DNA from: Neoalteromonas arenosi
Lineage (GTDB): Bacteria > Pseudomonadota > Gammaproteobacteria > Enterobacterales > Alteromonadaceae
Reading direction: 5' to 3'
DNA: 64,000 bases
NCBI RefSeq assembly: GCF_030362855.1
Contig: NZ_JAUCBP010000012.1
Coordinates: 186,001 to 250,000 of the forward strand
The stretch's first letter is position 1. Each line of letters opens with the position of its first letter. Both the position numbers and the translations under genes were made by a program. The notes beneath the pieces were generated by a model. It made no database searches. It was not told where the DNA came from and saw only the letters and a list, made by a program, of their open reading frames with translations. Shown one piece after another: positions 54,015 through 63,688 of this stretch.

Positions 54015-55533
54015 AGGCGTAATGTAAATCGAAGTCGAGGGTTTTTAGGTGTTGCGTTTCTTGTTCTAAATCGGCACTAAAAATGGGTTTATCATCTAAC
54101 CAATTAGGAGGGAACTGAACTGACAGTGCATCGCCCTGACAGCCAAAATCAACGTCGGGGAGAAACCCCTCTTGACGCTTAATATTTAATAGCACGGCCA
54201 GACGCATTAGCACGATCAATTGTTGAACCTGACGCGCGCTAAATAGACCGAATTCGGGAATATCATCGACGCGAATTTTTTTCCGCTGAAACCGTACGAG
54301 CGTTGCCAGCAAGAGCTGTTCTTCCTGGTTAAAGCCAGGCATATCAACATTTTGCATAATGTAGGCGCCGTGGCGTTGCACGCCTCTTGAATTGATTTGC
54401 AGTCCAACTTCGTGAATAAGGGCTGCCCATGCGAGCATACTGCGCAACGCTAAATCAGTGATCTGCCATTCTGATGCACAAGCATCAAACAATGCTAAGG
54501 CCGTAGCGTGAACCAGATTGGCTTGTTGGGTATCGACATCATAGCGCACAGCAAGACTTTGAATAGTTCGCGTTCGAATATCATTGTGCTCCAAGGATTC
54601 ACTCATTTGATAAAGCACTCCTTCGCGCAATGCTGCTTGGGAGAACTCCATACTGTCAATGTGTAAGCTTTTAAAGATCGCAATTAAAATGGCCAACCCA
54701 CCAGCAAAAACCGGTCGGCGATCTTCACTTAAACCTTCAAAGTTGAGTGCGTCAATTGTCTTTGCTGCTAAACAGTCTCGTCTGAGTTGCTTAAGCTGTT
54801 TAAGCGTAACCGGAGATTCTTTGTCAGGTGACTCTTGGCACAGGGCAATGATCGATTTAATTGTGCCAGAAGTACCGACGCAGGCTTGCCAGCCCAAGCT
54901 GCGATAGCGATTGTCAATCATCTCTAGAGCTTGTTGTGCAGCGGTAATCGCCTTCGAAAAGTTGTATTCGGTGAGTTCTCCGTTAGCAAAGAATCGCCTC
55001 GTGTAGCTAACGCAGCCCATTTGCAAACTACGCAATAATTTTGGCTCAAAGCCTTCGCCAATGACAAACTCGGTAGAGCCCCCGCCGATATCCACCACGA
55101 GTCGACGACCTTCTGAGTGAGAGGTGTGCGCAACACCACTGTAAATTAGACGCGCTTCTTCAGTACCGGAGATAATTTCAATGGGATAGGGAATGACCTG
55201 GCGCGCTTGGTATAAAAACACATGCGCATTGCGCGCTTTGCGCAGCGTATGCGTAGCAACAATCCGCACTGAATGCGTCTCGAAACCCTTGAGACTCTCA
55301 GCGATAACCTTCAGCGTATCAACTCCGCGTTGGATCGCCTCTGCCGTGAGTTTACCGTCTACCAATCCGTCGGCTAAACGCACTTTTTGTTTGACGCGAT
55401 GTACGATTTGCACTGAGCCAGCAACGATACGCGCTACAACCAAATGAAAGCTGTTTGAGCCCAAATCTAGCGCGGCAACACGCTCAGCCTCTCGAACCTC
55501 TACCTCATCCAGTACATTCTCATCCGGCGTCAT
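54013..55533 (-). CDS. ppx: Exopolyphosphatase Ppx (Ppx/GppA family)
   Basis: Releases phosphate processively from polyphosphate; family members also hydrolyse pppGpp. The 506-aa product (E. coli Ppx 513) shows the ASKHA-fold phosphate loops ALDLGSNSFHLVVARI (about 23-38) and VVDIGGGSTEFVIGEG (about 145-160), the SGTEEARLIY block, and a C-terminal HD-like domain (LALFDACASEW...AWAALIHEVGLQINSRGVQRHGAYI). Its start lies inside the end of ppk (14-base overlap), the normal ppk-ppx pairing, favouring Ppx over GppA. Confidence 0.93.
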   Translation of the reverse strand: MTPDENVLDEVEVREAERVAALDLGSNSFHLVVARIVAGSVQIVHRVKQKVRLADGLVDGKLTAEAIQRGVDTLKVIAESLKGFETHSVRIVATHTLRKARNAHVFLYQARQVIPYPIEIISGTEEARLIYSGVAHTSHSEGRRLVVDIGGGSTEFVIGEGFEPKLLRSLQMGCVSYTRRFFANGELTEYNFSKAITAAQQALEMIDNRYRSLGWQACVGTSGTIKSIIALCQESPDKESPVTLKQLKQLRRDCLAAKTIDALNFEGLSEDRRPVFAGGLAILIAIFKSLHIDSMEFSQAALREGVLYQMSESLEHNDIRTRTIQSLAVRYDVDTQQANLVHATALALFDACASEWQITDLALRSMLAWAALIHEVGLQINSRGVQRHGAYIMQNVDMPGFNQEEQLLLATLVRFQRKKIRVDDIPEFGLFSARQVQQLIVLMRLAVLLNIKRQEGFLPDVDFGCQGDALSVQFPPNWLDDKPIFSADLEQETQHLKTLDFDLHYA

Positions 55534-57601
55534 ATTGGTCTTCCAATTTTTTTAAGTACTTGTAGATTTCGGTTTGCGAACGCAGTTTTTTCCGATTACC
55601 TCGACGCACGTAATTATTTTGCTGTTTAGCGTCGATTACACGCGCTTTTAACGTGTCTTTGAAATGTAACTCAAGCGTATCTTCGATGCGTTTGATCAGT
55701 ACCGGATCATAGATCGGACAACCCACTTCAATTCGGTTGTCCATATTGCGAGTCATCCAATCAGCTGAAGAAATAAATACCTTTTTATCTCCGCCATTTT
55801 CGAACACCATAACCCTCGGGTGTTCGAGAAAACGGTCGACGATGCTGATGATTTCAATATTTTCGCTCAGCCCTTTTACGCCAGGGATCAGTGAACACAT
55901 ACCGCGAACTATTCCGCGAATTTTCACCCCTGCTTGGCTCGCTCGGTATAAATCATCGATCAGTTCTTTATCAACCAAGTTGTTGATTTTAAAAGTTATT
56001 CGACCTTTGGCTCCTTGATTAAGGTGCTGTATTTCAGAACGGATCAACGATTGGATTTTGGTCCGTGCATTCAACGGGGAAATCTGTAAATGCTGGAATT
56101 TAAAGCGGCGGTACGGATAGTTGATTAGATCAAATACGTTAACGGCTTCTTCCGCGAGCTCTTGATTTCGGGTAAACAAGCTAAAGTCGGTATAGATTTT
56201 CGCCGTTTTCTCGTTGAAGTTGCCGGTGCCAAAATGTGCATAGTGAATTAACTCACCTTTCTCTTCACGGGTTACCACACATAGCTTACTGTGAATTTTT
56301 AGCGTTGGAATACCCAGTACAACGCGTATTCCTGCGTCGGTCATGGTTTTTGACCATTCTATATTGGCTTCTTCGTCGAAGCGTGCGCGTAATTCGACCA
56401 CTACGGTAACTTTTTTACCATTATCCACCGCATCGATGAGCGAGTTGATGATTCTAGAATGACGAGCGACCCGGTAAATATTGATGCGAATAGACTTAAC
56501 ACTTGGGTCAAACGCCGCTTGGCGCACGAACTCTGTAAAATGTAAAAAGCGATGATAAGGGTAGTAGAGTAAAATATCGCTGGCAGATATCGCGTCAAAT
56601 ACCGTATTGTGATTCGAAAAAGCGCCGCTGTTGATGGCGGGCATTGGCGCATTTTCTAAATATTCACGGCCTACATTAGGGAACCCGATAAAATCTTTAA
56701 AGTTGCGATAGTGACCGGCCGCGAGCACGGTGTCCAAGCGGCTAATTTTCAGGCGCTTGCGCAGGTCTTTAGCCATGTCGGCGGGCATTTCTTTGTCGTG
56801 GATAACACGCACAGGCTCGGCGATCATCCGTTGTTTCATACTCTCGGACATTTTTTCCACATAACTCTCATCAATCTCATCGTTGATTGAATACTCGGAG
56901 TCACGGGTTAGTTTAAAGGAGTACGCTTCGAGGGAATCGAACTTAACAAAGCCGCGAAATATTTCTTCGAGGCAAAGTTGAATAATGTCATCAACGAGGA
57001 TGATGTACTTCTTTTTACGGCTTTTTTCCGGCGGTATAACAACAAAGCGCGACATCTCCGCTGTTGGAATTTGAATAGCGGCATACTTGGTGTTTTTGCC
57101 TTCGCGGCGTATCGCCACGTAGAGGTAAACAGAGTTACCGTTTAAACGCTCTAACAATTGCATCTTGTTATCAATCAAAATGGGGGCGATATGACGCAAA
57201 ATTTTGTTTTTAAACACATCGCGTAACCATTGGCATTGATACTCATTTAATTCAGTTTTACGGACAATAAAAATGTTATAGCGCGCCAACGTGCGCTCTA
57301 CATCTTTGTGAATGTCATTGAATTTGGCCGATAGCTCAACCACTTTGGCTTGTATATCTGCCATTAGCTGAGATTGTCGTTCGGCCTCTTCTTCGTTTTC
57401 CTCGTTCAATGCAATCGTAATTTGCCGCTTTACATCCGCGGCTCGAACGCGGTAAAACTCGTCTAGGTTGTTGGAGTAAATACCGAGAAAACGGATCCGC
57501 TCGACAATCGGATTGTTGGTATCAGCGGCTTCCTGTAAAACGCGTTCGTTAAATGCTAGCCAGCTCAGCTCTTTCGGATAATAGAGCTCTTCGTCAATCA
57601 T
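55520..57601 (-). CDS. ppk: Polyphosphate kinase 1
   Basis: Reversibly makes polyphosphate from ATP. The 693-aa product (E. coli 688) has the four PPK1 domains: the N-terminal helical part (ELSWLAFNERVLQEA), the head domain, and two phospholipase-D-like catalytic domains. The autophosphorylated His is in KIHSKLCVV (about residue 435), with the second His in FLEHPRVMVFEN. YPYHRFLHFTEFVRQAAFDP and ELRARFDEEANIEW are typical. It is preceded 8 bases upstream by the GcvR-like gene, so the three form one leftward operon. Confidence 0.96.
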   Translation of the reverse strand: MIDEELYYPKELSWLAFNERVLQEAADTNNPIVERIRFLGIYSNNLDEFYRVRAADVKRQITIALNEENEEEAERQSQLMADIQAKVVELSAKFNDIHKDVERTLARYNIFIVRKTELNEYQCQWLRDVFKNKILRHIAPILIDNKMQLLERLNGNSVYLYVAIRREGKNTKYAAIQIPTAEMSRFVVIPPEKSRKKKYIILVDDIIQLCLEEIFRGFVKFDSLEAYSFKLTRDSEYSINDEIDESYVEKMSESMKQRMIAEPVRVIHDKEMPADMAKDLRKRLKISRLDTVLAAGHYRNFKDFIGFPNVGREYLENAPMPAINSGAFSNHNTVFDAISASDILLYYPYHRFLHFTEFVRQAAFDPSVKSIRINIYRVARHSRIINSLIDAVDNGKKVTVVVELRARFDEEANIEWSKTMTDAGIRVVLGIPTLKIHSKLCVVTREEKGELIHYAHFGTGNFNEKTAKIYTDFSLFTRNQELAEEAVNVFDLINYPYRRFKFQHLQISPLNARTKIQSLIRSEIQHLNQGAKGRITFKINNLVDKELIDDLYRASQAGVKIRGIVRGMCSLIPGVKGLSENIEIISIVDRFLEHPRVMVFENGGDKKVFISSADWMTRNMDNRIEVGCPIYDPVLIKRIEDTLELHFKDTLKARVIDAKQQNNYVRRGNRKKLRSQTEIYKYLKKLEDQYDAG

Positions 57602-57609
57602 GCCCTAAC

Positions 57610-58116
57610 CTATTTTTCAAAAGTAATATCAACAACTAAGTCATTCGCAATGGTTTCCAATGCCGTCTGAATCTCCTCGGATTCGACATTGTCTGGTAAT
57701 GCAACGACAAACTCTGCTTGAAACATCAAATTACCCCAATTCGGAGCACTTACACACTTCGAATTAAATTCTAAAATATTAATATTAAATTGTTGTAACA
57801 CAGCGGTTATTTCACTGACGATACCTGGCTTGTCGTTACCAAGAATGTTGAAGTGGGCAATATTCAGGGTTTGAGGCGCAGGGGTTTTGACGTTGACCAT
57901 TTGAATAGCCAAGTCGGGGATTGCATTAATTGATTCAACCAACGCATCGGCATTGTCCTGCGGTACAGTTACTTCTACGAAACCAGCAAATTGGCCAGCC
58001 ATGTGCGCAAAGCGGCTAGCTTGCCAGTTTCCCCCATGCTGTCGTACCGCTTTTGCAAGTTTGTCGACTAGGCCAGTTTTATCGTTACCAATCAAAGTCA
58101 TAACAAGAGATTTCAT
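57610..58116 (-). CDS. GcvR-like protein with two ACT domains
   Basis: A 168-aa protein with an N-terminal ACT domain (MTLIGNDKTGLVDKLAKAVRQHGGNWQASRFAHMAGQFAGFVEV, about 5-80) and a second (FNILGNDKPGIVSEITAVLQQFNINILEFNSKCVSAP, about 88-165). This is the layout of the glycine cleavage system repressor GcvR, which binds GcvA and senses glycine in E. coli. Here no gcv genes are near; the gene leads ppk and ppx. ATG 58116 follows GGAGA by 5 bases; the longer reading from 58167 is less likely. A regulator of amino-acid or stringent response other than GcvR is possible. Confidence 0.82.
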   Translation of the reverse strand: MKSLVMTLIGNDKTGLVDKLAKAVRQHGGNWQASRFAHMAGQFAGFVEVTVPQDNADALVESINAIPDLAIQMVNVKTPAPQTLNIAHFNILGNDKPGIVSEITAVLQQFNINILEFNSKCVSAPNWGNLMFQAEFVVALPDNVESEEIQTALETIANDLVVDITFEK

Positions 58117-58248
58117 ATAGTCTCCATGTTCAATAAATGGATCTCGCGAAGGCAAAACCTTCACCAAGCATAATTAATACTTGATATTACAATAGCACGT
58201 CTTACACTGCTGCAAGACTCTAAATGTTAACGATTTTCCGCGTCTTCC

Positions 58249-60369
58249 ATGCAACAGCTATCGAACCATCATCATCGTAAGCGCACGAGACTGGATTACT
58301 TCGCCCAGCGGGTAGTTGTTTTCTTTGGGTGGGCGGTTTTAGCAACCCTTGGGATATTGATCTGGCACTTAGTTAGTCAATCCTTACCTATTTTAAAATC
58401 CCCAAGTATTGAGTATTTAAGTGCTACTGCCATGCCTGAAGGCGAAGACCTGCTGTATATCGGTGATATCGAACGCGGTGGTTTCGTGATCAGTCGCGCC
58501 GAAAACTGTGCATTACATCTGTATGTGTTGTCAATGAATCGCAAGTTGCAACGCACTAAGTCATTCCCCCATGCGTGTTCAACCGATATCTATGTGCAAG
58601 GACATACTGATGAAATTTTTATTGCAGAGCGATCCAATCACAATATTTTACGCATTCAAAAAGTGATCAGTGCTGGCGGTCAAGTGTCGCTGCAGCCTGT
58701 TGTTTCACAATCTCTGGCAAGCGATGAAACGCCGGTTTCGATGCGGTCAGTCAGCGTTGATAAGCAATGGGTGACAGCCCATTTTGATAACGCTGAACAG
58801 CAAAGCGTATTGTGGATTAATCGCCAAGATCCTTCTAGGGCGATACGCCAGTCATTTGCCCACGAGGAATGGGTGGTGCCAATGCCGTCTTCACTTGGCA
58901 CCGTGCTGGCTACGCAAGAGCGCTTAGTGTTATGGAGTATTTTTACAGATCGCCCAAATGTCGAGGTAATGCAACAACGCGATGATAGATTTCTATCGGC
59001 AACTGAAGACCCGCGCTCGATATACTCCAGTGTCGTTGACGGACAATTAGGCAAATGGTCATTGCGCAATATTGAAGGGCAATGGCAGCTTGTACCCATG
59101 TATAATTTGGCATTAGATGCCGATGAGTCTCCCGTGAGTGTGCATATTGATGCCAGTGTAAATTTGGGCTTGATATTAACGTCAAAAGCCCGAGTTTTAT
59201 TATTTAATCGAGTCACGGGGGAGCGGCTGTACCAATATGCATTGGCATCGAGCCCCCAATCAGCAAGTTGGTATGGTGATAACCTCTATATTAGCCAGAG
59301 TAGTAAAATCGACTTGTGGTATGTTGCTGATAGAGCCAGTACTACGACGCTGGCAGCATTGTTCCAACCGCAACAATATCCCGGTTATAGCGAAGCCGAC
59401 TACATCTGGCAAACCACCAATGCAACAGATTATCAGTTGGCCAAGTACAGCTTGGTGCCGCTGTTTATCGGCTCTTTAAAAGCGGCCTTGCTGGCGCTGG
59501 TTGTTGCGATTCCACTGTCGATTGGCTCGGCTATCTACATTGCCTACTTTGCGCATCCCAAAGTGCGAAATAAAGTAAAACCGACGATTGAAATGCTCGA
59601 AGCCGTGCCTTCAGTTGTGATCGGATTCATTGCTGCAATATGGCTAGCACCGCTTGCGGAGCAGTTTCTCATTGCGCTAGCCATCTTTATTTTGTTTTCT
59701 CCCATCGCACTTAGCATACTTGCACTCGGTCATCATCACATCGTAAACATTTTACCAGAGCGGGGGCGTAAGCTCTGGGAGTTACCCGCAATTAGTAGTT
59801 TGATGCTACTTATTGGCATGGGGGCGATGGCTTGGGGGATTGATTCTGTTCTGACGTTTAGTTACTTATTCAATTTAGAGGTCGATCAGTGGCTCACACA
59901 AACACAACTAAGTAAAACGACATTAGTTGTCGCTCTGGCGCTTGGTGTCGCTATCTCACCGACCATTTTCTCCCTCGCCGAAGATGCTATCGAGGGTGTC
60001 CCCAACAGCTTGAAACAAGCATCTTTTGCACTCGGCGCAACACAATTGCAAACACTGCGAAATGTCGTTTTGAAGGTGGCATTACCAGGCATCATTGCAG
60101 CCTTGATGCTAGGCTTTGGTCGCGCATTCGGCGAAACGATGATCGTACTGATGGTTACCGGTAATACACCTATTGCGGACTGGGACTTGTTCGAAGGCTT
60201 GCGCGCGTTAACCGCTAATTTGGCGATCGAATTACCAGAAGTGGAAGTGGGCAGCGCTCATTACCGTGTGCTGTTTGTAACTGCTACAGGGCTTTTTGTG
60301 TTCACATTTATTATCAATACTATCGCCGAAATGCTGCGTATGCGGGCTAGACGCTTGAGTGTGATTTAA
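58249..60369 (+). CDS. pstC: Phosphate ABC transporter permease PstC, long form
   Basis: A 706-aa permease, far longer than E. coli PstC (319 aa) but like the Pseudomonas form. The N-terminal helix (about 26-48) is followed by a large beta-rich periplasmic region (about 55-395) that looks like repeated blades, with DILYIGDIERGGFVISRA-like and YLYQYAL-like segments. The usual permease domain (about 400-706) carries the ABC-interaction EAA loop in LKQASFALGATQLQTLRNVVLKVALPGI. No clear ribosome-binding site precedes ATG 58249. Its stop overlaps the pstA start (TAATG). Confidence 0.93.
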   Translation: MQQLSNHHHRKRTRLDYFAQRVVVFFGWAVLATLGILIWHLVSQSLPILKSPSIEYLSATAMPEGEDLLYIGDIERGGFVISRAENCALHLYVLSMNRKLQRTKSFPHACSTDIYVQGHTDEIFIAERSNHNILRIQKVISAGGQVSLQPVVSQSLASDETPVSMRSVSVDKQWVTAHFDNAEQQSVLWINRQDPSRAIRQSFAHEEWVVPMPSSLGTVLATQERLVLWSIFTDRPNVEVMQQRDDRFLSATEDPRSIYSSVVDGQLGKWSLRNIEGQWQLVPMYNLALDADESPVSVHIDASVNLGLILTSKARVLLFNRVTGERLYQYALASSPQSASWYGDNLYISQSSKIDLWYVADRASTTTLAALFQPQQYPGYSEADYIWQTTNATDYQLAKYSLVPLFIGSLKAALLALVVAIPLSIGSAIYIAYFAHPKVRNKVKPTIEMLEAVPSVVIGFIAAIWLAPLAEQFLIALAIFILFSPIALSILALGHHHIVNILPERGRKLWELPAISSLMLLIGMGAMAWGIDSVLTFSYLFNLEVDQWLTQTQLSKTTLVVALALGVAISPTIFSLAEDAIEGVPNSLKQASFALGATQLQTLRNVVLKVALPGIIAALMLGFGRAFGETMIVLMVTGNTPIADWDLFEGLRALTANLAIELPEVEVGSAHYRVLFVTATGLFVFTFIINTIAEMLRMRARRLSVI

Positions 60370-61976
60370 TGAAAAGTGCAATTGGTAAAATCTACACTGC
60401 AGACAAGCGACAAGCGCTCGCCGTTGGACTGGCTGCGTCAATGGCCGCCGTCTTATTACTGTCGCTGATCAGTATCGTTATTTTTATTTTGATTCGCGGC
60501 AGCAGTTACTTTTGGCCCGCATCTATTAACACTATTGAGTACAGCGACTTTCATTCCGGTAAAACCGAGCAGGTGTTTGGGCAAATATTGATGAGTCGAG
60601 TGCCGGCGTCTACCTTCGCTGAAGACCGAGTCATTGAGCAAGGTTTAGAGCAGCACTGGTTAATGAGCCGGGTGGAAAACGGTGAGTTAATACAAAGCAA
60701 CGAAATTATCTTACCTACGCAAATCGTATCATCGCGAAATGAACTCGACATAGCTGAGCTTAGGCTAACCGACGGCACACGAGCATTTATTGCGCCTGCA
60801 GGGATTCGCACAGAAGACCGTGAATACGTCGATTTAGTGGAATTTTCAGATGTTCACAAGAATGTCAAAATTTTGCAGCGGCAACTCAAAGTGATAAGGG
60901 ACGAGCATTTAAGCCCTATTCACCGTCAGATTGCCCAGTATGATCGCGATGGGGTCGCCCTAGATGCTCCCGCGCGGGTAAAGCTACTTAATGAGTTTGA
61001 GCATTTTCAGCGAGCAATCGGCAACTTAGAGCAAGCACTTAACGGTTACCAGCTAGTGGTTCGCGATGCCATGGGAAAACAAGCATTGGTCCCTATGGGA
61101 AATATAGTTAGCGTGAATTTCCCCAACCGCCTCGGTTTTTGGGGCAAGATGGGTTTTGCGGCGCAGCGCATATGGGGGTTTTTGACCGAAGAACCCAAGC
61201 TCGCTAATACTGCCGGCGGGGTTTTCCCCGCATTATTCGGTACCGTATTGATGATTTTGCTGATGACCGTCATCGTCACACCATTTGGCGTTCTGGCCGC
61301 GATTTATTTGTCTGAATACGCCCCGAACAATAGCCTTACAGCCGCTGTCAGGATCGCTGTAAGCAACATGGCCGGGGTTCCATCCATAGTGTATGGTGTT
61401 TTTGGACTTGGATTTTTTGTGTATGGCATCGGCGGTACGATAGATAGTTTATTTTACAGTGACAGGTTGCCATCCCCTACGTTTGGAACGCCGGGTTTAT
61501 TTTGGGCGTCTTTGACTATGGCGCTGTTAACACTTCCTGTGGTGATTGTCGCCACCGAGGAGGGGTTGAAACGAGTGCCGCAGGGGCTGCGCGATAGCAG
61601 CTATGCGTTAGGTGCAACCAAAATAGAAACTATTTGGTATACAGTGCTTCCGGTGGCAAGCCCAGCCATTATGACTGGGGTTATTCTGGCTTGCGCGCGA
61701 GCTGCCGGAGAAGTGGCCCCGCTGATGCTGGTAGGGGCTGTTAAGTTCGCCCCCACTTTACCGGTGGATGGTGACTTCCCATTTTTACACGTTGAGCGGC
61801 AGTTTATGCATTTAGGTGTATTCATTTATGACGGGACGTTTCACAGCCAAGTCAATTCACAGGGGTCTTCGATGATGTTTGCGGCTTGTTTGTTGTTGTT
61901 AGTCTGTGTTTTTGGTTTAAATTTTGTGGCGATAAAATTGCGTTCGCGCTTGCGTAAACGCTATGCGAGGGACTAA
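60369..61976 (+). CDS. pstA: Phosphate ABC transporter permease PstA, long form
   Basis: A 535-aa permease partner of PstC. The N-terminal helix (about 17-39) is followed by a periplasmic insertion (about 45-285) with a helical coiled-coil-like part (DVHKNVKILQRQLKVIRDEHL...). The permease domain (about 290-535) has the EAA loop LRDSSYALGATKIETIWYTVLPVASPAIMTGVIL. It contains the expected conserved Arg and Glu residues of the transmembrane route (e.g. ACARAAGEVAPLML). It follows pstC by a 1-base overlap and is followed by pstB 6 bases later. Confidence 0.93.
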   Translation: MKSAIGKIYTADKRQALAVGLAASMAAVLLLSLISIVIFILIRGSSYFWPASINTIEYSDFHSGKTEQVFGQILMSRVPASTFAEDRVIEQGLEQHWLMSRVENGELIQSNEIILPTQIVSSRNELDIAELRLTDGTRAFIAPAGIRTEDREYVDLVEFSDVHKNVKILQRQLKVIRDEHLSPIHRQIAQYDRDGVALDAPARVKLLNEFEHFQRAIGNLEQALNGYQLVVRDAMGKQALVPMGNIVSVNFPNRLGFWGKMGFAAQRIWGFLTEEPKLANTAGGVFPALFGTVLMILLMTVIVTPFGVLAAIYLSEYAPNNSLTAAVRIAVSNMAGVPSIVYGVFGLGFFVYGIGGTIDSLFYSDRLPSPTFGTPGLFWASLTMALLTLPVVIVATEEGLKRVPQGLRDSSYALGATKIETIWYTVLPVASPAIMTGVILACARAAGEVAPLMLVGAVKFAPTLPVDGDFPFLHVERQFMHLGVFIYDGTFHSQVNSQGSSMMFAACLLLLVCVFGLNFVAIKLRSRLRKRYARD

Positions 61977-61982
61977 TCAAAC

Positions 61983-62789
61983 ATGCTCAATCTATTTGAA
62001 CGCGAAAAACTCGATCTGCAGAGCTTATCACCAAGCGACACGGCCATTAACGTCGAAGGGCTGAATTTGTGGTTCGGCAAAAAGCAGGTTTTAAATGATA
62101 TCTCGATGAAGATCCCCAAGCACAGAATTACCGCACTCATTGGTCAAAGTGGTTGTGGAAAATCGACGTTAATCAGTAGCTTTAATCGCATGAACGACTT
62201 GGTGGATGGGTGCCGCTATCTAGGCAAAGTTGAAATTGACGGGCGAGACATCAATCACTCGCGAGAAAACGTAGCGCGTTTACGCGCCAGCGTCGGCATG
62301 GTTTTTCAACGTCCGAATCCCTTTCCCATGAGTATTTATGAAAACGTCTGTTACGGACTCAAGCTTCAAGGAATGAGTTTACGCCGCACACTGGATGACT
62401 CGGTGGAGCAGGCATTGCGCGATGCGGCATTGTGGGAAGAAGTAAAAGATCGCCTTTTTGAACCCGCCAATATCTTGTCCGGCGGACAGCAGCAACGCTT
62501 AGTGTTTGCTCGGGCCTTGGCATTACAACCTGATATATTGTTATTAGATGAACCTACCAGCGCGTTAGATCCGTTAACGACATTGTATATTGAAGAGTTG
62601 ATGATCAGTCTGAAAAAACGCTGTACGGTCATCATTGTGACTCACAATATGCAACAAGCTGCTCGTGTATCCGATTACACGGCGTTTATTCATCAAGGTG
62701 AGCTCATAGAGTATGCTGATAGCGATTCATTGTTTACGATGCCAGTGAAAAAACAAACGGAAGACTATATTACCGGCCGATACGGCTAG
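61983..62789 (+). CDS. pstB: Phosphate ABC transporter ATP-binding protein PstB
   Basis: The ATPase of the high-affinity phosphate importer, 268 aa. Walker A is GQSGCGKST (about 53-61), the signature is [15 protein letters not shown], Walker B is [13 protein letters not shown] and the switch His is in [45 protein letters not shown] (here [17 protein letters not shown]) is the PstB hallmark that distinguishes it from other ABC ATPases. It follows pstA by 6 bases and precedes phoU. Confidence 0.96.
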   Translation: MLNLFEREKLDLQSLSPSDTAINVEGLNLWFGKKQVLNDISMKIPKHRITALIGQSGCGKSTLISSFNRMNDLVDGCRYLGKVEIDGRDINHSRENVARLRASVGMVFQRPNPFPMSIYENVCYGLKLQGMSLRRTLDDSVEQALRDAALWEEVKDRLFEPANILSGGQQQRLVFARALALQPDILLLDEPTSALDPLTTLYIEELMISLKKRCTVIIVTHNMQQAARVSDYTAFIHQGELIEYADSDSLFTMPVKKQTEDYITGRYG

Positions 62790-62803
62790 GCTACGAGGGT
62801 GCT

Positions 62804-63523
62804 ATGCGTCAAGTTAAGTTAAACAATCACATCTCCGGTAAATTCAATATTGAATTGGAAAACTTGCGTAATTCAGTGCTAACGATGGGCGGTGAGGTCG
62901 AGCAACAAATGGTCGACACATTGCGAGCCATAAAGGAAAACAACGCAGGCCTTGCCGAGAAAGTTGTGCTTAATGATTTGAAGATCAATGCAATGGAAGT
63001 GCAAATTGACGAAGAGTGCATGCGCATAATTGCTAAGCGACATCCAACGGCTACTGATCTGCGTTTGGTGTTAACAATTGCAAAAGCCACTACCGATATC
63101 GAGCGAATTGGTGATGAGATAGAACGGATTGCTAAATTGGTGACAAAGCATAATCTTCCTGTCTCAGAAACAATTAAAAGCAGTATGTTATCGATCGGAG
63201 AACATGTGGTGGCCATGATGCGAGGCACCTTTAATGCTTTCGCGCGACAAGATGAACAGGCCGCGCTAAACGTGTATGAGCAAGACAACAGGATTGACCG
63301 GCAATACAAGTCACTATTGTCATATACCAGTCAGGAAATGCGGCAATATCCAGAATTGATGGAAGACTGGTTAGAAATATTGTGGGCACTGCGTTCACTT
63401 GAGAGAGTAGGCGATCGCTGTAAGAATATTTGCGAGTATGTGGTTTATCTAGCCGGTGGGTCTGATGTGCGGCATGCGTCGATTGAAAGCATGCAGCAGA
63501 AGATTGACGATCTAGCGCAATAA
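62804..63523 (+). CDS. phoU: Phosphate signalling protein PhoU
   Basis: Couples the Pst transporter to the PhoR kinase and represses the Pho regulon when phosphate is plentiful. The 239-aa protein has two three-helix bundles with metal-binding motifs: EVQIDEECMRIIAKRHPTATDLRLVLTIAKATTDIERIGDEIERIAK (about 63-110) and the second repeat with LRSLERVGDRCKNICEYVVYLAGG (about 205-228). Length and order after pstB match E. coli. Confidence 0.95.
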   Translation: MRQVKLNNHISGKFNIELENLRNSVLTMGGEVEQQMVDTLRAIKENNAGLAEKVVLNDLKINAMEVQIDEECMRIIAKRHPTATDLRLVLTIAKATTDIERIGDEIERIAKLVTKHNLPVSETIKSSMLSIGEHVVAMMRGTFNAFARQDEQAALNVYEQDNRIDRQYKSLLSYTSQEMRQYPELMEDWLEILWALRSLERVGDRCKNICEYVVYLAGGSDVRHASIESMQQKIDDLAQ

Positions 63524-63688
63524 TTTTTTGTACATTTCCACTATGGGTTCTGCTGCGGTTAGGGTATTATGCGCGGCAGTTTGTAATGTGAAAGCTAGTT
63601 GGCAGCAATACTAATGGTATTTTTGAACAGTATTCGAACAACTTATCAATTGAACGCGCTTCGAAGCGTTAATAAAGGCCAGTAATCT

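Noticed and set aside
58117-58248. Pho box before pstC
   Set aside because: I searched by eye for two CTGTCAT-like repeats 11 bases apart on both strands and found none above chance.
58680-59216. 178-codon open frame on the minus strand
   Set aside because: Antisense within pstC; no ribosome-binding site or family resemblance.
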